From NCBI RefSeq assembly GCF_014842075.1, contig NZ_JACYVA010000002.1, positions 489,912 to 553,911 on the forward strand: a stretch of 64,000 nt of DNA. The letters are read 5' to 3'. Positions 47,415 through 56,257 of the stretch are shown here, piece after piece. How positions within the stretch are numbered: the first letter of the stretch is position 1; each line of letters starts with the position of its first letter. The notes below the pieces were generated by a model. The model saw only the letters and a list, made by a program, of their open reading frames with translations, was not told where the DNA came from and made no database searches. A program made the position numbers and the translations under genes. This DNA comes from Sphingomonas sp. CFBP 13720. GTDB lineage: Bacteria > Pseudomonadota > Alphaproteobacteria > Sphingomonadales > Sphingomonadaceae.

Positions 47415-47599
47415 CCATTAGACATAGGACGTGCTTCCAACCATGCATCAATGTCGTTAGAACGCCATCCAACGGCACGCCTACCAATTTGAATTGGGCG
47501 GGGAAAATCACCCCTGTCCATTGCTGCATAAATTGCACTTCGACTTAGCCCAACGGTGTTTTCCACTTCCGGTCGCCGCATGATCCTTGCTGTGCTCAC
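47408..47599 (-). CDS. AlpA-like MerR-type excisionase/regulator
   Basis: A 63-residue DNA-binding protein of the AlpA/MerR-HTH kind: PEVENTVGLSRSAIYAAMDR is the winged helix-turn-helix and FPRPIQIGRRAVGWRSNDID, with WLEARP following, is the typical ending. These proteins activate integrase excision or act as recombination directionality factors. The start is GTG at 47599, chosen because GGAGG lies 5-6 nt upstream; an ATG at 47581 is also possible. It lies between integrase and Rep genes, as usual in such elements. Confidence 0.82.
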   Translation of the reverse strand: MSTARIMRRPEVENTVGLSRSAIYAAMDRGDFPRPIQIGRRAVGWRSNDIDAWLEARPMSNGW

Positions 47600-47759
47600 T
47601 GCTTCCTCCAAACGTTGTTGGAAGGTGCTAAAACGCCTTTTGCCCAGCCGTCAATTCGCTAACTATCTGATTTCTAGGGCAGTTTTTTACGATGCTCCAA
47701 AGAAATCTGAAAACACAGCTTTTAAAGCATCTAATATAATAGGTCATTGATTTTGCTTG

Positions 47760-48944
47760 TTATTTAGTCGCTGTGTCCAAAAAGTCACTCCAATCGGACA
47801 TAAGCACTCGTCTTTTCTCGAACAGGTCGGATCGGGCGTACGCGGCTTCGGCCTTGTCTTTAATCCCGTGCGCAAGGGCGAACTCGATAACCTCGCGGGG
47901 GTGGCCCGTCTCATCCCCTGCCCAGTCTCGGAACGATGATCGGAAGCCGTGCGGGACGGCAGCGATGCCAAGTTCCCTCATTAGTTTCGACAGGGTCATG
48001 TCAGATAACGTGGTTCCGCGAGCGCTCGGGAATACTAAGTCGGCATCTTCGCGCCGCAACGCTTTCGCACGTTCCAAGATACGCAGCACGGCTGGTGTCA
48101 AGGGTACACGATGCGCTTTCTTGGCTTTCATACGCTCTGCCGGAACAACCCAAACCAGCCGCTCAATATCAATTTCGCTCCATAAAGCGCCGCGAACCTC
48201 ACCTGAACGACAAGCGGTATGGACGAGAAAGCTGAAAGCAAGCTTAGTTGCGGTAAAAGCCTTGCTTGCATTCACTGTTGCGATTGCTTTTGGAACCTCA
48301 CTGTGATGAAGCGCGGTCATACGCTTTACATTCGAGCGATCATGTTTAAGCAAAGCTTGCTGCACTACATCCGCCGGATTGTCAGTCCGATACCCGCGCG
48401 CAATCGCCCACTTCAAAACTGTCCCGATACGCTGTTTAACTCTCCGGGCAGTCTCACTTCGCCTCGTCCAAATTGGATCAAGGGCCAGCAAAATATCCGC
48501 GCTCGATACCGCACCTACTTTGCGCGCCCCGATGTGTGGGAAAACATATGCCTCCATCGTCGAAAGCCACTGCTTACGATGCTTTTCGTTGCGCCAGCCG
48601 CCCTCGTTATGTGCATGAACCTGCCGCGCCGCTTCTTCGAAGCTGGGAATAGCCTTTGAGCGTTGCTTTGCCGCCAGAGGGTCATAACCCGCCCGTGCTA
48701 GCTTCCGTTGCTGTAAGGCCGCTTCACGGGCCTCCCCAAGCGTTACAAGGGCAGCCGATCCCAATCCTACGTCGCGGCGCTTACCCTGAATAACAATTCT
48801 CTGCACCCAACGGCGTGCCCCCGAAGCATCCACCTTTAGATACAGCCCTTGGCCGTCGGCATGGAACCCCGGTCCGAGGTTACGGGCACCGGCAGGTGTA
48901 AGACGCTTCTCTTGATGGCGTCCGGTGGGTTTAATGCCTGACAT
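47760..48944 (-). CDS. Tyrosine-type integrase (DUF4102 N-terminal domain)
   Basis: A 394-residue phage-type integrase of the P4-like group with the DUF4102 N-terminal domain (FHADGQGLYLKVDASGARRW), a central SAM-like core-binding domain, and a catalytic domain with Arg in HTACRSGEVRGALW (about 246), HGFRSSFRDW (HxxR, about 329), His in EFALAHGI and Tyr in AAYARSDLF (about 368). It would insert the island into tRNA-Ser. The start at 48944 (MSGIKPTGRHQ) is preferred; upstream codons to 48983 overlap the direct repeat. It lies at the right end, about 140 bp from attR. Confidence 0.95.
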   Translation of the reverse strand: MSGIKPTGRHQEKRLTPAGARNLGPGFHADGQGLYLKVDASGARRWVQRIVIQGKRRDVGLGSAALVTLGEAREAALQQRKLARAGYDPLAAKQRSKAIPSFEEAARQVHAHNEGGWRNEKHRKQWLSTMEAYVFPHIGARKVGAVSSADILLALDPIWTRRSETARRVKQRIGTVLKWAIARGYRTDNPADVVQQALLKHDRSNVKRMTALHHSEVPKAIATVNASKAFTATKLAFSFLVHTACRSGEVRGALWSEIDIERLVWVVPAERMKAKKAHRVPLTPAVLRILERAKALRREDADLVFPSARGTTLSDMTLSKLMRELGIAAVPHGFRSSFRDWAGDETGHPREVIEFALAHGIKDKAEAAYARSDLFEKRRVLMSDWSDFLDTATK

Positions 48945-48949
48945 GCGCC

Positions 48950-48967
48950 TAACATACCGCCCAACAT
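48950..48967 (+). repeat. Right copy of the 18-nt direct repeat
   Basis: TAACATACCGCCCAACAT lies just upstream of the integrase start and 117 bp inside attR, and matches 42290-42307 at 16 of 18 positions. It may be an integrase arm site or an operator that lets integrase repress itself. Confidence 0.55.
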
Positions 48968-49083
48968 ATAAAATTGGAACCACGTTGAACGGGCAGGATG
49001 ATACAGGAACCTAACGTTTAAAAGGCTATAACAAACAGACAGTTAGAGCACATCAAGGAACTTACAGGAACAACTAACAGCGG

Positions 49084-49098
49084 CCTCCCGCTCCGCCA
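49084..49098 (+). repeat. attR core, copy of tRNA-Ser 3' end
   Basis: Fifteen bases identical to 42218-42232, without the rest of a tRNA. It marks the right junction of the island. The bases on either side differ from the tRNA flank. Confidence 0.85.
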
Positions 49099-49707
49099 AC
49101 TAGTCCTGACGCTTCCCACAATCACCATATCCCCGCGGGGAAATGGGCCAAATCTGCGCGTTTCCTCGACCTGGGCGGTACTGCGTAGACCGCTACGTGA
49201 ACTCAAATCTGACCATTCTGGCATAAAATCTCTGCGTGAGTCGCGGGCAGTACGGTTCGAATGGCTTTCCCGTACTTCCGGGAAAATACTGGGGTAACCG
49301 CCAATATCCGCCGCAAATGCTGCTCGTCGGTATAACCGTGCACGCGTGTTTCTGCGGCTTAGCGAGCGCCCGCAGCGAAAACAGTCACGGGAATTAATTA
49401 CTCCAAACCGGCTGTTCAATCGCGCTTGACGGCTACTGCGCTGCGAGGCACTAACGGAAGCACATTAGCCAATGGCTTAGGCATCTTTGTCGATCGAACC
49501 GGTCGACAGGCAGCAATGCTGCTAGGATGTCACTTAAGGATCCGCAACGCGGCCCTGATCTCACTGTGATTTCGGACTTTCGCAATGCGGCCCCGAGCGC
49601 TCCAAACAGTCGTAGGCCACGAAGTCCGTAGGCGTTCTCGCCTCCGGAGACTGGCCTTCTCCCCCTGATAAGGCGAGCCCGGTCTCGCCTCGACGACGAG
49701 ATACGCT
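49099..49707. other. Intergenic between island and methyltransferase cassette
   Basis: About 600 bp beyond attR without a recognisable gene; a 134-residue open frame at 49018-49419 on the minus strand crosses attR and has no family features. A short repeated phrase (CGCAACGCGGCCC near 49545, CGCAATGCGGCCC near 49580) is present. Confidence 0.5.
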
Positions 49708-51024
49708 ATGAGCAAAATGCCCGACTACAAGATACATCTTCGTGCGCCCAGTGAACTGAAAGCGCGTGCGGATAACCCCCGTGTACACAGCCGCAAACAG
49801 GTTCGGACGATCATGATCTCCATGCGTCAGTTTGGGGTAACACACCCAATCCTAATCGACGATCAGGATCAAATTATCGCCGGCCATGGCCGCGTTCTAG
49901 CAGCGTTGGAGTTGGAACTATCAACCATCCCAACGATCAGCCTGAAACATCTTACCAAGTCCCAACTTAAGGCCTTCATGATAGCAGATAACCGCACGGC
50001 GGAACTGGCTACGTGGGATAGGGAACTGTTGGCACAAAGCTTCGCTGAAATTGAGTTCCTGGACGGAGAGCTGGACCTTTCGGTTACGGGCTTTCAGTTG
50101 GAAGAGATCGATCTCTTGGTTGATTTTCGATCGAGCAGAACGCCGAAGGCCGAGGATGAGATCCCACCACTGGCGGTTGACGCGATCTCTTGCGAAGGCG
50201 ACGTCTGGGTCTTCGCTGATCGTCACCGATTGCTGTGCGGAGACGCTACTGTTGCAGCATCCTATATTACGTTGCTCGGTATCGAGCGAGTCGACATGGT
50301 CGTCACTGATCCTCCGTGGAACTGCCCGATCCAGGGCCATGTCAGCGGACTGGGTAAGCACAAGCACCGTGAGTTTGTCGCCGCATCAGGCGAGATGACA
50401 AGCGAAGAATTCCGGCGCTTCCTTGAGGCGTTTATGACATCTGCGGAAAAAGTAAGCCGCTCGGGCTCACTCCACTACATTTTCTGCGATTGGCGAATTC
50501 TTGGCGACGTTTTGTCGTTAGGCGAAAGCATTTACCATCAGATGGTTAACTTAGCCGTCTGGGCAAAAACCAACGCTGGAATGGGTTCTTTTATGAGAAG
50601 CCAGCACGAGCTGGTTACGATCTTCAAAAAAGGCCGGCGCGCACACATCAATAACGTTAATCTTGGCGTGGACGGACGTCATCGTAGCAACGTCTGGACA
50701 TTTGCGGGGGCAAACAGTTTCGGTCTGGAGAGGGACGCAGCGCTGGCAATGCATCCAACGGTTAAACCCGTACTTATGATCGCTGAAGCGATCAAAGATG
50801 CCAGTCACCGGGACGACCTCATACTCGATCCGTTCGCAGGATCCGGGACGAGCCTGATTGCCTGTCATGACACCGGACGACGGGCGCGGTTAATGGAACT
50901 TGATCCTCTGTACGTTGATGTGATCTGCGCCCGCGCGATGCGGCACGGGATGTCGGTCATACTAGCTTCGTCGGGCCAGACGTACGAAGAGGTTCGCGAG
51001 GATCGGAAGGTGTTGGATGCCTGA
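49708..51024 (+). CDS. ParB-like domain fused to adenine/cytosine DNA methyltransferase
   Basis: A 438-residue fusion. Residues ~10-105 are a ParB/Srx-like nuclease domain (ADNPRVHSRKQVRTIMISMR, then DQIIAGHGRVLAALEL). The methyltransferase half has DPPW at 201-204 (motif IV) before DPFAGSGT at 374-381 (motif I), i.e. beta-class order; D-P-P-W suggests N6-adenine or N4-cytosine methylation. Such fusions are common in phages and islands as orphan methylases. It overlaps the next gene by 8 bp. Composition is lower in GC than the backbone. Confidence 0.9.
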   Translation: MSKMPDYKIHLRAPSELKARADNPRVHSRKQVRTIMISMRQFGVTHPILIDDQDQIIAGHGRVLAALELELSTIPTISLKHLTKSQLKAFMIADNRTAELATWDRELLAQSFAEIEFLDGELDLSVTGFQLEEIDLLVDFRSSRTPKAEDEIPPLAVDAISCEGDVWVFADRHRLLCGDATVAASYITLLGIERVDMVVTDPPWNCPIQGHVSGLGKHKHREFVAASGEMTSEEFRRFLEAFMTSAEKVSRSGSLHYIFCDWRILGDVLSLGESIYHQMVNLAVWAKTNAGMGSFMRSQHELVTIFKKGRRAHINNVNLGVDGRHRSNVWTFAGANSFGLERDAALAMHPTVKPVLMIAEAIKDASHRDDLILDPFAGSGTSLIACHDTGRRARLMELDPLYVDVICARAMRHGMSVILASSGQTYEEVREDRKVLDA

Positions 51025-51460
51025 AGAAACCGACGGTCCTGTGGGATACCGTAATCCACCGAAACACTCGCGCTTTCGCAAGGGCGGCCCCCAACCTAAG
51101 CGCCAAAAAAATACAGGCGCAGAGTTGGACGCATATGCATTGCTGAACGAAACGGTCACGGTCCAGGAGGGCGATAGGTCTCGCAAAATACACCCGCACG
51201 AGCTTGGTCTTCGTCAACTAGCCAGAAAAGCGATCAAAGGCGATCTGAGTGCAATCGAGTTATCAATGAATGAATTCGAGCGTTACGACATTATTAGCGC
51301 ACGGACGCCCGGTTCGAATTGGCCGACAAGACTATATGTACCGGTAGACTGCGATCCCGACGAGTGGCACGAAAATTTAACAGTTTATGGTCCGCCGCCC
51401 TGGCCGTTGGAACACGACGGCATCGCCCGAATTCAGGAGCTTCGTGATGCAGTACGATGA
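51017..51460 (+). CDS. DUF5681 domain protein, first copy
   Basis: A 147-residue protein whose N terminus carries the DUF5681 signature VGYRNPPKHSRFRKGGPQP. DUF5681 proteins accompany ParB-methyltransferases in phage-derived regions and may be terminase-small-subunit-like or DNA-packaging accessories, but no function is established. It overlaps both neighbours (8 bp upstream, 14 bp downstream), so the three form one unit. Confidence 0.82.
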   Translation: MPEETDGPVGYRNPPKHSRFRKGGPQPKRQKNTGAELDAYALLNETVTVQEGDRSRKIHPHELGLRQLARKAIKGDLSAIELSMNEFERYDIISARTPGSNWPTRLYVPVDCDPDEWHENLTVYGPPPWPLEHDGIARIQELRDAVR

Positions 51461-51938
51461 CAATGAGTTCGCTAACTACTTCATCGACGACGACGTTAAC
51501 AATGGACCTTCGGAACGTCCGCACGGGGTACGATTCGGCGAGGGACAGCCAATCAATCGCCGCGGGCGACCCCGTGGCTCGACAAATATCAGGACGATGA
51601 CCAAACGGGTAGCCAGGGAGCGCCATAGCGTCATGATCGACGGCAAACGCCGTCGCAAAACGACGCTTGAACTCATACTTCTCAGTTTGAAAAAGAAAGC
51701 CGCGGAGGGAAACGCCAAGGCTTTTCGGCTCCAGGAATCGTGGCTTCGTAAGCTCGCTCCGCAGCACGAAGATACCCTCGCAGTTCTTATTGTGCCTGAG
51801 CCGGTAACCGCTGAAGAATGGGAAGCCATCTACAGCCCATCCATGTCCGACCAAGATGTGAAGGAACGCTTCCCTTACTTGATACGAGCGAGGCGCGCAC
51901 ACCAACTTTACATCTCTACCACCAAACGCTCTCTTTAA
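51447..51938 (+). CDS. DUF5681 domain protein, second copy
   Basis: A 163-residue protein with the DUF5681-like stretch VRFGEGQPINRRGRPRGSTN at about residues 31-50, preceded by an acidic N terminus (DDNEFANYFIDDDVNN). It differs from the first copy over most of its length, so this is an old pair rather than a recent duplication. The ATG at 51447 overlaps the preceding gene by 14 bp; the longer frame from 51387 is less likely. Confidence 0.78.
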   Translation: MQYDDNEFANYFIDDDVNNGPSERPHGVRFGEGQPINRRGRPRGSTNIRTMTKRVARERHSVMIDGKRRRKTTLELILLSLKKKAAEGNAKAFRLQESWLRKLAPQHEDTLAVLIVPEPVTAEEWEAIYSPSMSDQDVKERFPYLIRARRAHQLYISTTKRSL

Positions 51939-52005
51939 TAAGCGGACAAGGTATAATCTTCGATAATTATCATTTGCATTCAGATAGATTAATACTTGAT
52001 ATCTC

Positions 52006-52566
52006 TTATTGCGGAACCACGCGCGTTATATCCGCGACATGATCCACTACCGACGCTAATTGAGCGAATGTCGTCGAGCCGGTCATTTTATTTATGCGGC
52101 TCAAGCTAATACTAGCCTGTGTTGGGAGATCCCGGGCTGGTAGAACGTAGAAATTCCATTGCTCAGGCCGCCGATGATCGGCGTTATCATCAGTCCGAGG
52201 ATGATGCGCAAATACGTAAACGTCTGCCCATCGTCGTCGTTGGACGATCCAGTCCCTACCGACGAAACGCCCTGTCCGCTCAGCGATATCAAACGTGCTC
52301 TTAGTAGGCTGGTCGCTCCCCGTCGCCCAGCTTTGACGTGCAGCTGACTGCTTGAGCTCAAGTGCGACGCCGTCGCAACGCTCGAAGTCATACGCGTGAT
52401 AATCAGCGCTGCAATGTCTCCAATGGTTGCCTAGCGCATGCGCGACGATTGCTTCGGCAACAACAGCGCGAAGAGTGTTCATAAGTATCGGTTGACCAAA
52501 GGCAATTTCGCAGGCGGCCTGCTGGATCAGCCGCGCACCATCATCACTGTTTGCCTTACCGTCCAA
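52006..52566 (-). CDS. Predicted PD-(D/E)xK nuclease-fold protein
   Basis: A 186-residue protein with a core D65-GVAL-E70-L-K72 followed by QSAARQSW, i.e. a D...ExK nuclease active site, after a helix MNTLRAVVAEAIVAHALG that resembles the N-terminal helix with its Glu in restriction-endonuclease-like families. The later DVYVFAHHP and QWNFYVLPARDLP segments fit the sheet of this fold. It may be a defence or repair nuclease. It is divergent from the ATPase gene, 752 bp apart, with which it may or may not work. Confidence 0.68.
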   Translation of the reverse strand: MDGKANSDDGARLIQQAACEIAFGQPILMNTLRAVVAEAIVAHALGNHWRHCSADYHAYDFERCDGVALELKQSAARQSWATGSDQPTKSTFDIAERTGRFVGRDWIVQRRRWADVYVFAHHPRTDDNADHRRPEQWNFYVLPARDLPTQASISLSRINKMTGSTTFAQLASVVDHVADITRVVPQ

Positions 52567-53318
52567 CTAGGTCGCTCCGGCTTGGTGCGACCCGCTTGCC
52601 TCATACGTCGCACCTATGTCCTCTCGGGGCGACGGCCAGAAGCCGGATGTTCGAAACCTGTCTTGCGGCAGGCGCATGCGCCTTTACCGTTGCCGGCTGG
52701 ACATGCGCGCATGCCACCCGGCCTCAGCAAAGCTGCGACCGAGTAAGCAAGAAGAGGTTTCGACGCCCCGCCCCCTGGCTTTCACAGGGAGCAGCGCCAG
52801 ATTGCTCGAACTCGCTACGGAGGCAAGTCGAATGTGACAAAAAAGCGGAATTCGGTCGGCAGTTGAATTATCGGCCGACGGGAACGCATCCAGGCACCGG
52901 ACTGCATGCGCGCAAGCGACATCGAGCTACAGACGAACTCACGCTGCCTGTCGTGCTTCGTTCAACTTCAACCTGCGCTAGCCTAGGGTGGCCAACTGGA
53001 TGCCTGTCCAACCAGCACAACAGAGCGCCGATTTTGGTGGATGGCAGCCTGTCCGCTTTCGGGTGGCATTCGGCAAAACCGGACGTTCGTTCAAGGAGCG
53101 CTGTAGACGTAAGAATGTCGCCCGCTGATGGAATGCCGCTGAACGCTTTTGCGCGTTCGGTGCGAGGCGCAGTAGCTTGTTCAGGCGAGACGGAGCGGGC
53201 ACCGCACGCTTCGAGCGCCCTGTCTTTTTACGAGGACCAGCGCAGATAGTGACTCGCCAGAAGCCGATGCTACAGTTTGTGCTGCGCACGCATAAAAGCG
53301 ATATCGGGGGGAGCACTT
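52567..53318. other. Intergenic between nuclease and ATPase genes
   Basis: No gene is supported. A 232-residue open frame at 52551-53249 overlaps the nuclease start and has cysteine-rich, low-quality composition. At 53076-53091 lies a 16-nt sequence whose reverse complement recurs at 58159-58174. The ATPase ribosome site (GGGGGGAG) is at the right end. Confidence 0.55.
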
Positions 53319-55985
53319 GTGGGGAAACTTACAGAGTGGTGTGCCGGCCAGCCCGCCTGGGCGGTGGACGCCATGAAGCGGGCGGCTTCGTGTTCGCAGG
53401 ACGTCGATTCCGACGTCGATGCGCTCGTCTGCCGGATCGGGCTGGCGCACGGCATCGCCATCGACGGCGAACACCCCTGTCAGCCGTTCACCGAGGAGAG
53501 CGTCGTCGTGGTCGGCGCCAGTCCGGACGACGTCATCCTCCACTCCGTCGGTCCGCTGCAGGGTTTGGACAGGCTCGCCGGCGACCAGGTCCTTAAGTTC
53601 GCGCTGGACGGCATCACCATCGTTTTCGGCGACAACGGATCGGGCAAGAGCGGCTACACGCGCGCCCTGCGCCAGCTGACCTGCGTGCGCGAGGACGCGC
53701 CGCTGGAGAGCGACGTCTTTGCGGCGGGAAACGTACCCTCTAAGTCGATCACCTACGCCTACCGGGTAGGGAAGGTCGACGCCGTCACTGCGACCTGGAC
53801 CGAGGGAGACCCGAAGCCAGCGGTCCTCGGCGGCGTGACGCTACTCGATACAGATAATTTGCGCGTCTACGTGAACGGCAAGAGCGACATCCTCTACATG
53901 CCTCCGGAGGCCGCGTGCGTCGGGCGGCTCGCCGACCTCTACCAAGCGGCGGCGAGCCGCTACCGTGGATGGATCGACGACGTGAGCAGGCGATGCGCGG
54001 GAGCGTTCGGCGGCTACTACGCCCAAGGCACGAGCGCTGCGGCGCTCATCGCTCGGCTGCAGGAGGGAACGCCGGAGGCGAACCTGCCCACCGAGCACGC
54101 GCTCCGCGACGCAGCGACTTGGAGCCCCGACGACGAGGCGGAACTTGCCAGTTTGCAGGCTGAGTTGGTGCGGGGACCGGCGGCGACCGCCGCCCTCTGC
54201 GATCGGATCGCGAGTTCGTGCCTGACGGTTGCCACCGCTGTCGAGGCGACAGCGACGCCCCTGTCGGACGATGTTGCAGCGGGGGACAAACCGCTCGTGG
54301 AGGCCAGGCAGCGGACACGGCGCGTCGCCGACGCGCTCGCAGCCGAGCAGATCGGCTCGCAGCCGGTCGGGGCCACAGGCTCAGACACCTGGCGCGAGCT
54401 CTTCGCGATCGCGCGACGGTTTGCAGCCGAGGCCGGGGTGCGTACGAACGGCGAGCCGTTTGCCGTCGGCGATCCGTGCCCGCTCTGCCAGCAGACGCTC
54501 GGCGAGGATGCAGCCGTGCGCCTGGCAGCCTTCGACGCCTATGTGGAGGGACAAGCGACGCGCGAAGCCGAACTCGCCGCCGGCGCGACGGCGCAACGCA
54601 TCTCGGCCTTGCGCAACCTCTCGTTCAAGGCCGAGGGCGAGCTTCGGATGCTGCTCGCGGAGGCGGCGACGCACGGCGCGCCGGCGCAGGCGATGGTGGA
54701 TCGTACCGCCGCCTTCAGCGCAGGGCTGGAGGCGCGCCGTGACGAGCGCGTTCGCCAATTCAATGACGGCGGGATCGCGGACCTCGAGCCGCTTCCCGCC
54801 TCACCCCTCATCGAACTCCGGACCTGGGCGGCGCAGCTGAGCGAGCACGCTACTACGCTGCGATCGGGCGACGACCGGACTGCGGCGGCGACGGCGAGGA
54901 TCGCTGAACTGACGGATCGCCGGCAGATGAGCGGCCAGGTCGAGGAGCTGGTCGCGCGCCGCAAAGAGTTGAAGAGCATCCACATGTGGAAGCGGTGCGA
55001 GGCCGCCCTGAACACCGGGCCTTTGTCGCGGCTAATGACGTCGCTGCGCAAGGAGCTGACGACGCCGGGACTCAGGACCCGGATCGAGGAGGAGATCCGC
55101 AACTTTGCGCTGACGCACATACCCTTCCACTTCTCCGACGAGACCTCGAAAGGGACGAGCTTCTTCGAGGTCGCGTTGGCGACCACCAGGAAGGCAAAGA
55201 AGGCGCGCGTCCTGAGCGAGGGAGAGCAGCGCGCGCTCAGCCTCGCCTGCTTCCTGGCGGAATCGCACGTGGCGGGCAGGAGCTCCGGCATCCTCCTGGA
55301 CGATCCGGTCACTAGCCTTGACCACGGTCGCGTGAGGCGCGTCGCGCGCCGGCTCGTGGACGAAGCGGCGAAGGGACGCCAGATCGTCGTGTTCACCCAC
55401 AACCTCGTCTTCTACCACGAGCTGACGCTGGCCTGCGTCGACCGCGCCGTTCCGGTGCCCGCGTTGCCCTGCCTCATCCAGCAGGGCGGCAGCGGCGAGT
55501 TCGGCATCGTGACGGTGGGCGACGCGCCGTGGGTCGCGCGCAAGGTGAAGGAGCGAGAGCAGACGCTCAAGGCGATGATCGACGACATTCCCGACGATCT
55601 AGCCGTCTCGACCGACGACTACGGGCGCAGGTGCACTGGGTTCTACGCCGCGCTACGCGAGACCTGGGAGCGCGCCGTCGAGGAGATCGTCCTCAACGAC
55701 GTCGTCCGCCGCTTTGGTCCGAACGTCGGCACGCTGCGGCTAGGCGGGGTGAACGTCAGCGATGACGACTTTTTGATCGTGCACCGGGCGATGTCCCGCG
55801 CTTCCGAGCGTTCTGGACACGACCAGGCCGCGGGACGCCAAGTGGACACGCCGATTAAGGCGCAGATGCGGGCGGACCTCGCCGAGCTGACGAGCTTCAG
55901 AACCGCAAAGACGAAATCCAACAAAGAGGCGGACGATCGCCGCAAGTCGCTGGCCACCGCGCCGCCAAGGGCGGCGGTCGTTTGA
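53319..55985 (+). CDS. SMC/Rad50-like AAA ATPase with C-terminal nuclease-like domain
   Basis: An 888-residue protein. Walker A is GDNGSGKS (residues 104-111), a zinc-hook-like CPLC lies at 387-390 in the long coiled-coil middle, ABC signature LSEGEQRALSLACFLAE at 632-648, Walker B GILLDDPVTSLD at 657-668 and H-loop FTHN (His694). The region after 775 holds R780-x3-E784 (LRETWERAVEEIV) and H834 (ASERSGHD), the R-E-H pattern of PrrC/RloC anticodon nucleases. It starts with GTG at 53319, set by GGGGGGAG 6 nt upstream. Its GC is high, nearer the backbone. A translation-blocking defence ATPase is likely but not proven. Confidence 0.82.
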   Translation: MGKLTEWCAGQPAWAVDAMKRAASCSQDVDSDVDALVCRIGLAHGIAIDGEHPCQPFTEESVVVVGASPDDVILHSVGPLQGLDRLAGDQVLKFALDGITIVFGDNGSGKSGYTRALRQLTCVREDAPLESDVFAAGNVPSKSITYAYRVGKVDAVTATWTEGDPKPAVLGGVTLLDTDNLRVYVNGKSDILYMPPEAACVGRLADLYQAAASRYRGWIDDVSRRCAGAFGGYYAQGTSAAALIARLQEGTPEANLPTEHALRDAATWSPDDEAELASLQAELVRGPAATAALCDRIASSCLTVATAVEATATPLSDDVAAGDKPLVEARQRTRRVADALAAEQIGSQPVGATGSDTWRELFAIARRFAAEAGVRTNGEPFAVGDPCPLCQQTLGEDAAVRLAAFDAYVEGQATREAELAAGATAQRISALRNLSFKAEGELRMLLAEAATHGAPAQAMVDRTAAFSAGLEARRDERVRQFNDGGIADLEPLPASPLIELRTWAAQLSEHATTLRSGDDRTAAATARIAELTDRRQMSGQVEELVARRKELKSIHMWKRCEAALNTGPLSRLMTSLRKELTTPGLRTRIEEEIRNFALTHIPFHFSDETSKGTSFFEVALATTRKAKKARVLSEGEQRALSLACFLAESHVAGRSSGILLDDPVTSLDHGRVRRVARRLVDEAAKGRQIVVFTHNLVFYHELTLACVDRAVPVPALPCLIQQGGSGEFGIVTVGDAPWVARKVKEREQTLKAMIDDIPDDLAVSTDDYGRRCTGFYAALRETWERAVEEIVLNDVVRRFGPNVGTLRLGGVNVSDDDFLIVHRAMSRASERSGHDQAAGRQVDTPIKAQMRADLAELTSFRTAKTKSNKEADDRRKSLATAPPRAAVV

Positions 55986-56257
55986 CGCGGCAGCCATCGT
56001 GGAGCTCGCGTACAATCCGGCACCTAAGCGAACGCATGCCATGAGCAAAGCCCCGCCTGTCGGCTTCGACGACATCGTGACTCGAATCAGCCTCGCAGGT
56101 CGGATGAACGAACGCCCAATCGTGGAGCACGGCTGAAGCGAGGCGAGCGTCCATAATTGAGTCATCAGTTTTGCAGGTGAGGTGTTGATTGTCCGTCCGA
56201 CACCAAACGTTAATCGACAAAAGTCCTTCGGCGCGGCCAGAGTTAAGCCGCTGACAG

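Larger units (their letters stand above)
42218..49098. mobile_element. Integrative island in tRNA-Ser(GGA), ~6.9 kb
   Basis: The element is bounded by 15-bp direct repeats of the tRNA-Ser 3' end. It contains, left to right: a coupled pair of unrecognised genes (ParB/DGQHR-like and HEPN-like), a serine recombinase, a lipoprotein, a probable HUH replication initiator, a small coupled ORF, an AlpA-like regulator and a tyrosine integrase reading inward from the right end. The coupled pair, the HUH gene and the gaps between are markedly AT-rich against the GC-rich backbone, a sign of recent transfer. No conjugation or capsid genes are present, so movement between cells would need a helper. Confidence 0.88.

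Noticed and set aside
48945..48983. Longer integrase start at 48983
   Set aside because: It would place coding sequence across the 18-nt repeat, and the family N terminus begins at 48944.
49018..49419. 133-residue minus-strand frame crossing attR
   Set aside because: Spans the integration junction and shows no domain or ribosome site.
52551..53249. 232-residue plus-strand frame
   Set aside because: Overlaps the nuclease start, has irregular cysteine- and serine-rich composition and no ribosome site.
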